NCBI GenBank assembly: GCA_014879435.1
Contig: JACSSB010000246.1
Coordinates: 1-5,646, forward strand
From: Phycisphaerales bacterium
GTDB lineage: Bacteria > Pseudomonadota > Gammaproteobacteria > Competibacterales > Competibacteraceae
DNA: 5,646 bases
Reading direction: 5' to 3'
The number at the start of each line of letters is the position of its first letter. The first letter of the stretch is position 1. Below the pieces are notes generated by a model, which was not told the DNA's origin, searched no databases, and saw only the letters and a program-made list of their open reading frames with translations. Of this stretch, positions 1-5,249 are shown one piece after another. The position numbers and the translations under genes were made by a program.

Positions 1-549
1 ACCCAGATCCCGAATCGAGGCTACCGGGCCGGGTAGGCGTCCGAACTGAATCCCGGCATCGCGTGACATCCGGGTATTGAAAAAATAACCGAGTACCACT
101 GGACGATCCCGCAGAGCGGCAGCGAAGCGGTAATCCGGGTCCAGCTCTCGGCGCAATCGCTCCAACTCGCTGCGCCGCTCCGCATCCTGGCCCAATGGAC
201 CTTGCAGCAGAGTTCTAAATACCTGATCGTTTCGATCCGGTTCGGCGAATACCATATCGAAGCCGAGCACGGCGACATGATAGCGGTCGAACAATTGATC
301 GACCAAGGTAGCCAGACGATTTCGCGGCCAAGGCCACTGACCTTCCGCACGCAGGCTACGCTCGTCGATGTCCACGATCACCACACGGTTGTCCACCGTT
401 CCTGGCAAGCTCAAGTTCAGACGTGCGTCATAAGCTATGTACTCAAGTTGATGCAGGAAGGAAAAGGACCACCAGCCACCCGCATGCAACACGAACAGAC
501 CAGTGACGATCATGCTGAGTAGCAGTTTGACGATGTTGTGAACGGTCAT
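1..549 (-). CDS. CHASE2-domain membrane sensor protein, N-terminal part (runs off the left edge)
   Basis: The 183 visible codons start at an ATG (complement 547-549) and stay open to base 1, so the C-terminal effector is missing. Residues about 6-27 form one hydrophobic helix (IVKLLLSMIVTGLFVLHAG), the N-terminal anchor usual for CHASE2 proteins. A CHASE2 extracytoplasmic sensor domain follows: LEYIAYDARL near 35-44, VVIVDIDERSL at 56-66, the GQWPWPR motif at 70-76, and GFDMVFAEPD at 96-105. CHASE2 is a periplasmic ligand-sensing domain. Its proteins normally continue with further helices and a cytoplasmic adenylate/guanylate cyclase, kinase or GGDEF output; which one applies here cannot be seen. 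The ligand is unknown. The gene lies 27 bases after the DUF2845 gene on the same strand, so cotranscription is likely. The ribosome site is weak (CAGG about 4 bases upstream). CHASE2 is a confident call; the effector is open. Confidence 0.85.
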   Translation of the reverse strand, partial: MTVHNIVKLLLSMIVTGLFVLHAGGWWSFSFLHQLEYIAYDARLNLSLPGTVDNRVVIVDIDERSLRAEGQWPWPRNRLATLVDQLFDRYHVAVLGFDMVFAEPDRNDQVFRTLLQGPLGQDAERRSELERLRRELDPDYRFAAALRDRPVVLGYFFNTRMSRDAGIQFGRLPGPVASIRDLG

Positions 550-576
550 GAACCTGATCTTACCGCCGCCGTCGCG

Positions 577-939
577 TCACTGTCGGGGGCCATCGACAAT
601 CCCCACGAGGGTATCGCCGTGGAATATCAGGATCTTGAGCAAAGTCCCTCGTCCCAGGTTGTATTCCCATTTGTAGACCGGAATAACCCGGCGCGTTTCG
701 GTTTTATAACCAGTCTGGGATATATACGTCTGCGTACTGTAATACCCATTAAAGCGGACTACCTCTTCGATGAAACCATCCTGCCAAGCCCATTGCGGTT
801 CGCCGCAGCGATCCAGCACGACTGACTGCACATCACCCGTGTTTACGACATAACGGCCACAACGCATGCTGTCAGCAACCGCTGTCAGCGTACCCAGCAT
901 CAGTGGGAAGACCAAGACCACACGACTCAATCCGCGCAT
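577..939 (-). CDS. DUF2845 domain-containing secreted protein
   Basis: This 120-residue protein has an N-terminal signal peptide: basic start MRGLSR, hydrophobic core to about residue 20, and a likely cut after A-V-A at residue 22. The mature part shows DUF2845 hallmarks: MRCG at 25-28, a GD-x-x-S-V-V-L-D-R-C-G-E-P block at 35-48, KWEYNLG at 90-96, and LLKILIFHGDTLVGI at 100-114. The family resembles the small BamE/SmpA-like periplasmic fold by its GD...V...CGEP and terminal beta-hairpin pattern; that is inference. Cysteines 27 and 45 could form a disulfide. The molecular role of DUF2845 proteins is unknown. The ATG at 937-939 is preferred over the TTG at 952-954 because GGGAG lies 8 bases before it and it begins a proper signal peptide. 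It is the first gene of a probable two-gene unit with the CHASE2 sensor. Confidence 0.85.
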   Translation of the reverse strand: MRGLSRVVLVFPLMLGTLTAVADSMRCGRYVVNTGDVQSVVLDRCGEPQWAWQDGFIEEVVRFNGYYSTQTYISQTGYKTETRRVIPVYKWEYNLGRGTLLKILIFHGDTLVGIVDGPRQ

Positions 940-947
940 GAATGTTG

Positions 948-952
948 CTCCC
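948..952 (-). promoter_or_regulatory. Ribosome binding site of the DUF2845 gene
   Basis: On the minus strand this reads GGGAG, 8 bases before the ATG at 937-939. It overlaps the alternative upstream TTG codon (952-954), which argues against that TTG being the true start. Confidence 0.7.
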
Positions 953-1029
953 AAAGAGATTCGACCTGAATCTTTAAAATTATCGATCCAATCGAGCGAT
1001 TATCGCCACATCTGACCGGATTTTTCATC

Positions 1030-1179
1030 ATGCGGAGTATCCATCATTCCAGCCATATTGATTATGATGGTGACCCCATGATCGACCTGTTTCTCTCCCA
1101 TGCCAAGCATCACCGTTTACACCTCTTCGCACGCACGCAAGGCTTCCAAGATTTTCTCTGCGCTATTTGGAATCCATGA
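1030..1179 (+). CDS. Doubtful 49-residue ORF upstream of and overlapping rarD
   Basis: An ATG at 1030 opens a 49-codon frame; a second in-frame ATG lies at 1078. It ends in TGA at 1177-1179, giving an ATGA overlap with the proposed rarD start at 1176. The product begins MRSIHHSS and is rich in histidine (for example HAKHHRLHLF), with no transmembrane helix, signal peptide or family I recognise. No good ribosome site precedes ATG 1030; GGTGA lies 4 bases before ATG 1078. The overlap would suit translational coupling or an upstream-ORF leader, but the length and composition also fit chance. It is listed because it is the only open frame in the 236-base gap between divergent genes. Confidence 0.2.
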   Translation: MRSIHHSSHIDYDGDPMIDLFLSHAKHHRLHLFARTQGFQDFLCAIWNP

Positions 1180-2186
1180 AATCGATGGAACCGGCGACAT
1201 CGACCCAACCCGATCCGAGTAGCGCTCACATGCCATCCTCACTATCGGCGCGTCATTCTGATGCGGCTCTTGTCGGTGTGTCGAGTGCGCTGGGCTGCTT
1301 TATGATTTGGGGGTTGTTCCCCATTTACTTCAAGCTACTTAACCACGTTCCGGCGCTGGAAGTCCTGGCCCATCGGATTCTGGGTTCGGCGGTGCTGCTG
1401 GTCGTGCTGATTCTGGGAAGAAAGCAGGGAGCACTGCTACTGGCCGTATTTCGCAACAAGCGTCATTTACGTTTTTACCTGCTCACCACCCTGCTGATCT
1501 CCACCAATTGGCTGTTGTATATCTGGGCAGTACAAACCGGCCGCATCCTGGAAGCCAGCCTCGGCTACTACATCAACCCACTGGTCAACGTGATACTGGG
1601 CGTCCTGTTTCTGCGCGAGCGCCTGAATCGACGGCAATGGAGCGCGGTCGCTATCGCCGCCATCGGTGTGCTGGTGATGGTAATCGGTGCGGGCGTGTTT
1701 CCTTGGATTTCGCTCAGTCTAGCGCTGAGCTTCGGCAGCTATGGGCTATTGCGTAAGAAAGCGAAGCATGCCGCCATGCTGGGCCTGTGTGTGGAAACCC
1801 TATTGGTGACTCCGCTTGCCCTACTGTTTCTCATGCTCTTTGCGACGCGAGGCATCAGCACACTCATCGGAAATCCAGATGGACAGCACGATTGGCTGTT
1901 GCTGGCCGCTGGTCCAGTGACTGTCGTTCCCCTACTCCTGTTTCTCCAGGCCACGCAGTACCTACGCCTGTCTACCGTTGGTCTGATTCAATATCTGACA
2001 CCTACGCTGCAATTCTTGTTGGCGGTCGTGGTTTACCATGAGCCATTCACTTCTATTCACTTGCTGACCTTTGGCTGCATCTGGCTGGCACTGACGCTCT
2101 ACGGTATCGATGCCTATTCCAGCCATCGCCCGCGAAACGAGACCGCGCTGCGCCCCATCGCCGCTCAGCGCGATCCACGTCGATGA
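1176..2186 (+). CDS. rarD: RarD-like EamA/DMT-superfamily transporter
   Basis: This 336-residue inner-membrane protein has about ten hydrophobic helices in two EamA repeats. RarD-typical blocks are visible: ALGCFMIWGLFPIYFKLL near 38-55, EVLAHRIL at 62-69, LISTNWLLYIWAVQTG at 107-122, ILEASLGYYINPLVNVILG at 124-142, FLRERLNRRQW at 145-155, SFGSYGLLRKK at 185-195, and STVGLIQYLTPTLQFLLAVVVYHE from 266. The family belongs to the drug/metabolite transporter superfamily. The name comes from chloramphenicol-sensitive protein RarD, and its natural substrate is not established. The first 30 residues are polar, Ser/Pro-rich and lie before the usual family start. Alternative starts are TTG 1167, ATG 1185 and ATG 1230. 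ATG 1176 is chosen for a GGA 5 bases upstream, but 1230 would give a more typical length. The gene converges with the DUF1499 gene, 24 bases between stops. Family call is strong; the exact start is uncertain. Confidence 0.9.
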   Translation: MKSMEPATSTQPDPSSAHMPSSLSARHSDAALVGVSSALGCFMIWGLFPIYFKLLNHVPALEVLAHRILGSAVLLVVLILGRKQGALLLAVFRNKRHLRFYLLTTLLISTNWLLYIWAVQTGRILEASLGYYINPLVNVILGVLFLRERLNRRQWSAVAIAAIGVLVMVIGAGVFPWISLSLALSFGSYGLLRKKAKHAAMLGLCVETLLVTPLALLFLMLFATRGISTLIGNPDGQHDWLLLAAGPVTVVPLLLFLQATQYLRLSTVGLIQYLTPTLQFLLAVVVYHEPFTSIHLLTFGCIWLALTLYGIDAYSSHRPRNETALRPIAAQRDPRR

Positions 2187-2196
2187 AGTGACGTGA

Positions 2197-2210
2197 TCCA
2201 AAATATTGGA
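2197..2210. other. Short inverted repeat between convergent stops
   Basis: TCCAA-AATA-TTGGA forms a 5-base-pair stem with a 4-base loop in the 24 bases between the rarD stop and the DUF1499 stop. It lies where a shared bidirectional terminator would be expected, but the stem is short and AT-rich and no T-run follows on either strand. Evidence for a working terminator is weak. Confidence 0.25.
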
Positions 2211-2684
2211 CTACGATCCCAACCCGGTATTTTCCAGCGCCTTGGCCAGACGGACACGGATATTTTCCACCCGTTCCCGGTTGTCGCCGAAGTCGTAATA
2301 ACCGAATCGTGAAGCCGAGCGCACTTGAATGAAGCCCGGCAGATCGAATAAGAATTCCACATCGTCCACTAAACCGAAGACTGCTGAACGGAATTGCGCG
2401 TGAATGTAAGTCTCATCGGCCTGAACGATTTCGACGCGCTCCATGCCGTTAAGCACCGCCAGCAGTTGCGCCCGCGCCCGTGCCCGCTCGCTCTCGTAGC
2501 GTAGAGGGTGAACCCATCGCGACTGATTTTCCGCCTGCGACGATACGCAGTTGGGTGAATCGGGGCACGGTGCCAGTTGGCCTTTGCGCAGATCCACATT
2601 GACCGGCGCTTGCCCGTCCGAACAGCCGCTGATGATCAGCATCATGATGATCACCCACTTGCCGCTCCATTGCCTTATTCGCAT
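2211..2684 (-). CDS. DUF1499 domain-containing lipoprotein
   Basis: This 157-residue protein has a lipoprotein signal. MRIRQWSGKW is followed by VIIMMLIISG and Cys21, with I-S-G-C as lipobox. The residue after Cys is Ser, not Asp, so by the Lol rule the outer membrane is the likely destination (inference). The DUF1499 domain fills the mature part: CPDSPNCVSSQ at 40-50, a VDDVEFLFD block at 106-114, and VRSASRFGYYDFGDNR at 121-136. The molecular function of DUF1499 proteins is unknown. The length is normal and the gene is intact. The ATG at 2682-2684 is chosen over TTG 2685-2687 because GAGGA lies 7 bases upstream. It is divergent from the AIM24 operon, with 120 bases between the starts, and converges with rarD. 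Confidence 0.9.
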   Translation of the reverse strand: MRIRQWSGKWVIIMMLIISGCSDGQAPVNVDLRKGQLAPCPDSPNCVSSQAENQSRWVHPLRYESERARARAQLLAVLNGMERVEIVQADETYIHAQFRSAVFGLVDDVEFLFDLPGFIQVRSASRFGYYDFGDNRERVENIRVRLAKALENTGLGS

Positions 2685-2804
2685 CAATTATTCCTCGTTT
2701 GAATCATTTCATATTCTACCGCCTCGAATCGGTTCGTTGTCTGAGCCAACGGCTTCAACTACCTTTATCAATCAATTCTTATCGAAAATTGCTGATATAA
2801 CGCC
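2685..2804. promoter_or_regulatory. Divergent intergenic region: lipoprotein gene / AIM24 operon promoters
   Basis: This AT-richer stretch separates two divergent starts, so it should hold both promoters. On the minus strand, TAGAAT (2713-2718) matches five of six bases of a -10 box. It sits about 29 bases before the lipoprotein ATG. The best -35 is CAGACA (2738-2743) at a long 19-base spacing, so the assignment is tentative. On the plus strand I find no convincing sigma-70 pair; TTGTCT at 2737-2742 lacks a good -10. A small palindrome AGCC-AAC-GGCT lies at 2744-2754. It could be an operator, but one copy proves nothing. Confidence 0.4.
2692..2696 (-). promoter_or_regulatory. Ribosome binding site of the DUF1499 lipoprotein gene
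   Basis: On the minus strand this reads GAGGA, 7 bases before the ATG at 2682-2684. It settles that ATG as the start rather than the TTG one codon upstream. Confidence 0.75.
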
Positions 2805-3530
2805 ATGCTCGCACCTTCATCTGATCTGCAAACCATCGAAGATCTCCGCTTCCGGGTACTCTACCGGGGTGCCTTCGCCCTGCTGGAAGTGCATCTTCGC
2901 TCCGGCCAGACCATCAAGGCACAATCCGACGCCATGGTGGCTATGGATACCACGCTTGATGTCGAGGGAAAAATGGAAGGCGGCTTGCTCGGCGGGCTCG
3001 GTCGCATGTTCAGTGGCGAAAGCCTGTTCTTCCAAACGCTCAGGGCCACGCGTGGCGCGGGTGTAGCTCATCTCGCACCGGCCCAACCGGGTGATCTGCT
3101 ACCGATTCACTTGGATGGCCAGCAAAGCTACATCCTGCAAAAAGACGGTTTTCTAGCAGCCAGCGAAGGTGTCGCCATTTCCACTACCACCCAAAATCTG
3201 GCTGGGGGACTATTTGGCGGTGAGGGTTTTTTCGTGCTCAAAGCCAGTGGCCGAGGCATGCTGTTCGCCGAAAGCTACGGTGCGATCCATGAATTGGAAG
3301 TCCCTGCTGGCCAGGAAATGATTGTTGATAACGGTCATCTGGTCGCTTGGCCGGAAACGATGGAATACCACATCGAAAAGGCCAGTTCGGGTTGGATTTC
3401 CAGCTTCACCTCTGGCGAGGGCTTGGTCTGCCGCTTTAGGGGACCGGGCAAGATCTACATCCAAAGCCGCAACCCGACTGCCTTTGGCTCCTGGGTACGT
3501 CCGCTGCTACCCTCGGATCGGCGGGGCTGA
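2805..3530 (+). CDS. AIM24 family protein (TIGR00266 / DUF124), stand-alone copy
   Basis: This 241-residue soluble protein is a full-length AIM24-domain protein. Family motifs run from about residue 16: FALLEVHLRSGQ near 24-35, AQSDAMVAM at 39-47, VEGKMEGGLLGGLGRMFSGE at 53-72, LAPAQPGDLLPI at 90-101, LQKDGFLAASEGV at 111-123, GGEGFFVLKASGRG at 138-151, ESYGAIHELEVPAGQ at 156-170, IVDNGHLVAW at 173-182, and FTSGEGLVCRFRGPG at 201-215. There is no signal peptide or membrane helix, so a cytoplasmic location is expected. AIM24 is named after a yeast mitochondrial inner-membrane organisation protein; the bacterial role is not established. No clear Shine-Dalgarno precedes ATG 2805, so translation may be weak or leader-dependent. 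The next gene starts 4 bases after the stop and carries a second AIM24 domain about 60% identical to this one, so the two are probably cotranscribed duplicates. Confidence 0.92.
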   Translation: MLAPSSDLQTIEDLRFRVLYRGAFALLEVHLRSGQTIKAQSDAMVAMDTTLDVEGKMEGGLLGGLGRMFSGESLFFQTLRATRGAGVAHLAPAQPGDLLPIHLDGQQSYILQKDGFLAASEGVAISTTTQNLAGGLFGGEGFFVLKASGRGMLFAESYGAIHELEVPAGQEMIVDNGHLVAWPETMEYHIEKASSGWISSFTSGEGLVCRFRGPGKIYIQSRNPTAFGSWVRPLLPSDRRG

Positions 3531-3534
3531 AACG

Positions 3535-4053
3535 ATGGCGAACTCGCTGCAACCCGGTGCCAATCTTCCCCTGCCCAGCGGTACCGAAATCCAAATTGGC
3601 GTGAGTTGGGAACCGGAACGCCCTGGCGGTCACGAGGCCGACGCCAGCGCCTTCCTCCTGGGTCAGGGCGACAAAGTCGGCGGGGATGCGGATTTCGTGT
3701 TCTACAACAATCCCAGCTCGGCTTGCGGTTCGCTCCAACTGCGTCAGGGTGCTGGACCGGAACGCCAACTGTTTCGGATTGAACTCAATCACCTGCCCGG
3801 CGATGTGCTCAAGATCGCCTTTTGCCTGACGCTGTCCGATGGCACTTTCGCCCAAGCCCGTGGGATCGAGATCCGGGTGCTTGACGCGGCCCGCCGTGAA
3901 TTGATGCGCTTCAGCCCGCCCACCATGGGTATGTCCGAGGCGGCACTGATCCTTGGCGAAGTCTACCGACGCAACGATCAATGGAAATTCCGGGCGGTGG
4001 GCCAAGGCTTCGCCGGTGGCTTGGGACCGCTGGCCACCCACTTCGGTGTTGAT
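3535..4053 (+). other. TerD-family domain of the fusion protein
   Basis: This is the coding part for residues 1-173. Core strands and the DADFVFYNNP and WKFRAVGQGF motifs are typical. The segment after YNNP (SSACGSLQLRQGAGPERQLF) is short and lacks the acidic calcium loop of classical TerD, so it belongs to a divergent TerD branch. Confidence 0.8.
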
Positions 4054-4902
4054 ATCAGCGAGGAAGCGCCCGCTGCCCCTTCACCACCGATAACCCATGT
4101 ACCTGCCGCAACATCCTCACCGCGAACCAATCTATCCGCAGCATCACCGGCACCCGTCAGCATCGAAAAAGCGCCCGCCACTGGCGCCTTGCCCACCGGA
4201 AGCATTACCCGCCATTCCGCTGCTGCCAATCTCGATTACGAAATCCTCTATCCCGGCGTCTACGCACTGGTCCGCGTTGATCTGCCACGCGGTCGCCACC
4301 TGAAAGCCCAATCCGACGCCATGGTAGCCATGGCACCGACAATCGATGTCGAGGGTAAGATGGAAGGCGGATTACTGGCGGGTCTGGGTCGGCTAATGAG
4401 CGGCGAGAGCTTTTTCCTACAAACCTTGAGCGCGACACGCGGCCCCGGTTCGGTCTTTCTAGCTCCAGCCGCGCCGGGCGATGTGGTGGCGCTGGAGCTG
4501 CAGCCCGGTGACGGCTATGTGATCCAAAAAGATGGTTTCCTGGCCTGCAGCGAGGAAGTCCAGGTCAGTACCCAGGTACAAAATCTGGCACGGGGATTAT
4601 TCAGTCAGGAAGGCTTTTTCATTCTCAAGGCCGAGGGACGGGGGCTGATCTTTCTGGAATCCTACGGCGCGATTCATGAATTCGTGCTGCAACCGGGCGA
4701 ACAGAAGATCGTCGATAATGGCCATCTCGTCGCCTGGTCCCAGTCCATGCGTTACGATCTGGAGATGGGCAATCCGGGTCTTCTCGCTTCTTTCACTTCC
4801 GGCGAGAACATCGTCTGCCGCTTTTCCGGCCCTGGAAGACTGCTGATCCAAACCCGGCAACCGCGCCAATTCGGCCTGTGGCTGTCCCGGCTTTTACGGT
4901 AG
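3535..4902 (+). CDS. TerD-AIM24 fusion protein
   Basis: This 455-residue protein has two modules. Residues 1-173 are a TerD-family domain: GANLPLPSGTEIQIGVSW at 8-25, EADASAFLLGQGDKV at 34-48, GDADFVFYNNP at 50-60, LPGDVLKIAFCLTLSDG at 87-103, GEVYRRNDQWKFRAVGQGF at 141-159, and THFGVDI at 168-174. Residues 174-230 are an Ala/Pro/Ser/Thr-rich linker, probably disordered. Residues 232-455 are a complete AIM24 domain that aligns without gaps to the upstream protein, including AQSDAMVAM, VEGKMEGGLL, ESYGAIHE and IVDNGHLVAW. TerD domains belong to tellurite-resistance and general stress systems, and many bind calcium. The EADAS in place of DLDAS and the absence of a GDN...GDGDDE loop suggest reduced or altered calcium binding (inference). 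No signal peptide or membrane helix is present, so it is likely cytoplasmic. ATG 3535 begins the TerD domain; an upstream TTG at 3322 would only read through the preceding gene in another frame. Confidence 0.9.
   Translation: MANSLQPGANLPLPSGTEIQIGVSWEPERPGGHEADASAFLLGQGDKVGGDADFVFYNNPSSACGSLQLRQGAGPERQLFRIELNHLPGDVLKIAFCLTLSDGTFAQARGIEIRVLDAARRELMRFSPPTMGMSEAALILGEVYRRNDQWKFRAVGQGFAGGLGPLATHFGVDISEEAPAAPSPPITHVPAATSSPRTNLSAASPAPVSIEKAPATGALPTGSITRHSAAANLDYEILYPGVYALVRVDLPRGRHLKAQSDAMVAMAPTIDVEGKMEGGLLAGLGRLMSGESFFLQTLSATRGPGSVFLAPAAPGDVVALELQPGDGYVIQKDGFLACSEEVQVSTQVQNLARGLFSQEGFFILKAEGRGLIFLESYGAIHEFVLQPGEQKIVDNGHLVAWSQSMRYDLEMGNPGLLASFTSGENIVCRFSGPGRLLIQTRQPRQFGLWLSRLLR
4225..4899 (+). other. 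AIM24 domain of the fusion protein (paralogue of the upstream gene)
   Basis: This is the coding part for residues 231-455. By hand alignment at a constant offset of 219 residues, about 131 of 220 positions match the upstream protein, with no gap. The DNA also remains recognisably alike around 2924-3040 and 4304-4420. This points to duplication within the locus or in its ancestor. Confidence 0.85.
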
Positions 4903-4911
4903 CGCAGTCCT

Positions 4912-4926
4912 CTCTTTAGCAAAGAG
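4912..4926 (+). terminator. Possible weak terminator hairpin after terD-aim24
   Basis: A stem of six pairs (CTCTTT with AAAGAG) closes a 3-base AGC loop, starting 10 bases after the stop codon. No U-tract follows, so termination would be weak or need help. It directly abuts the first REP-like unit, which may itself act in termination or mRNA end protection. Confidence 0.3.
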
Positions 4927-5010
4927 GCGTAGGGTAGATAAGCGAAGCGCATCTACCAGGGGGTGGGCGATGATGGTGGATGCGGCGCGGTGCGCCTTAT
5001 CCACCTACCG
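4925..5010. repeat. REP-like inverted pair (BIME-type unit), copy 1
   Basis: The unit holds two hairpins in opposite orientation. The left reads GTAG at 4929-4932, then stem GGTAGAT (4933-4939), an AA bulge, GCG-AAG-CGC, and ATCTACC (4951-4957). The right has GGTGGAT (4975-4981), GGCGC-GGT-GCGCC (4984-4996) and ATCCACC (4999-5005), ending in CTAC, which is GTAG on the minus strand. A 17-base spacer lies between. A GTAG tetranucleotide 5' of an imperfect hairpin is the hallmark of REP elements mobilised by RAYT transposases. Compared with copy 2 it lacks one C (CCACCTACC against CCACCCTACC), so stem and CTAC share a base. Confidence 0.8.
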
Positions 5011-5024
5011 CTGAATGGTTGCTA

Positions 5025-5111
5025 AGGCGTAGGGTAGATAAGCGAAGCGCATCTACCAAGGGGTGGACGATCATGGTGGATGCGGCGCGGAGCGCCTTAT
5101 CCACCCTACCG
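5025..5111. repeat. REP-like inverted pair (BIME-type unit), copy 2
   Basis: This copy is in the same orientation as copy 1, exactly 100 bases downstream. It differs by four substitutions (5059, 5067, 5072, 5091) and one extra C near 5106. Left element: GTAG 5029-5032, stem 5033-5057. Right element: stem 5075-5105, CTAC 5106-5109. The outer arms (CGTAGGGTAGATAAG and the complement of CTTATCCACCCTACCG) also nearly match, so the whole unit could fold as one long hairpin instead of two short ones. No transposase gene is nearby, so any mobilisation would be in trans. Confidence 0.8.
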
Positions 5112-5249
5112 CCCCTTGACACTCAAGACGGTATCTACGCCTTTCGCAAAGGAAGGCCAGGGGATTAACTCTGTCGCTCGTGAGTCCCCCCTGCCCCCTT
5201 TCCAAAAAGGGACGATGAATGATTACTCGGCGAGTGGAACCAAGCACCA

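Larger units (their letters stand above)
4903..5249. other. Non-coding region between convergent genes
   Basis: This 347-base stretch holds no credible gene. It contains a small hairpin right after the fusion gene (CTCTTT-AGC-AAAGAG, 4912-4926), two REP-like units described separately, a hairpin CCTTT-CGC-AAAGG (5140-5152), and a hairpin CCCTTT-CCAA-AAAGGG (5196-5211). None of the three small hairpins is followed by a T-run, so none is a textbook intrinsic terminator. The first is best placed to end the AIM24 operon transcript, and the last that of the permease gene. Confidence 0.6.

Noticed and set aside
202..522. 106-codon plus-strand ORF
   Set aside because: It is antisense to the CHASE2 gene, which has clear family motifs on the other strand; its own product shows no recognisable domain.
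538..825. 95-codon plus-strand ORF
   Set aside because: It is antisense to the DUF2845 gene, which has a signal peptide, family motifs and a ribosome site.
1063..1068. TATGAT as a -10 box for rarD
   Set aside because: It matches five of six bases, but no acceptable -35 lies 16-18 bases upstream and no properly placed extended -10 TG is present.
3322..3534. 71-residue upstream extension of the TerD-AIM24 protein from a TTG start
   Set aside because: It reads through the end of the AIM24 gene in another frame, is Arg/Ser-rich and unlike any domain. The ATG at 3535 sits exactly at the TerD domain start.
3436..4041. 201-codon minus-strand ORF
   Set aside because: It is antisense to the TerD coding region, with no domain and no plausible start context; a product of GC-rich codon bias.
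4925..5111. CRISPR array
   Set aside because: There are only two units of 86-87 bases, each internally palindromic with a 14-15 base gap; this fits REP/BIME elements, not repeat-spacer structure.
5196..5211. CCCTTT/AAAGGG hairpin as an intrinsic terminator of the permease gene
   Set aside because: It lies suitably downstream of the minus-strand stop, but G-rich sequence and no T-run follows it, so it is left as an unassigned hairpin.
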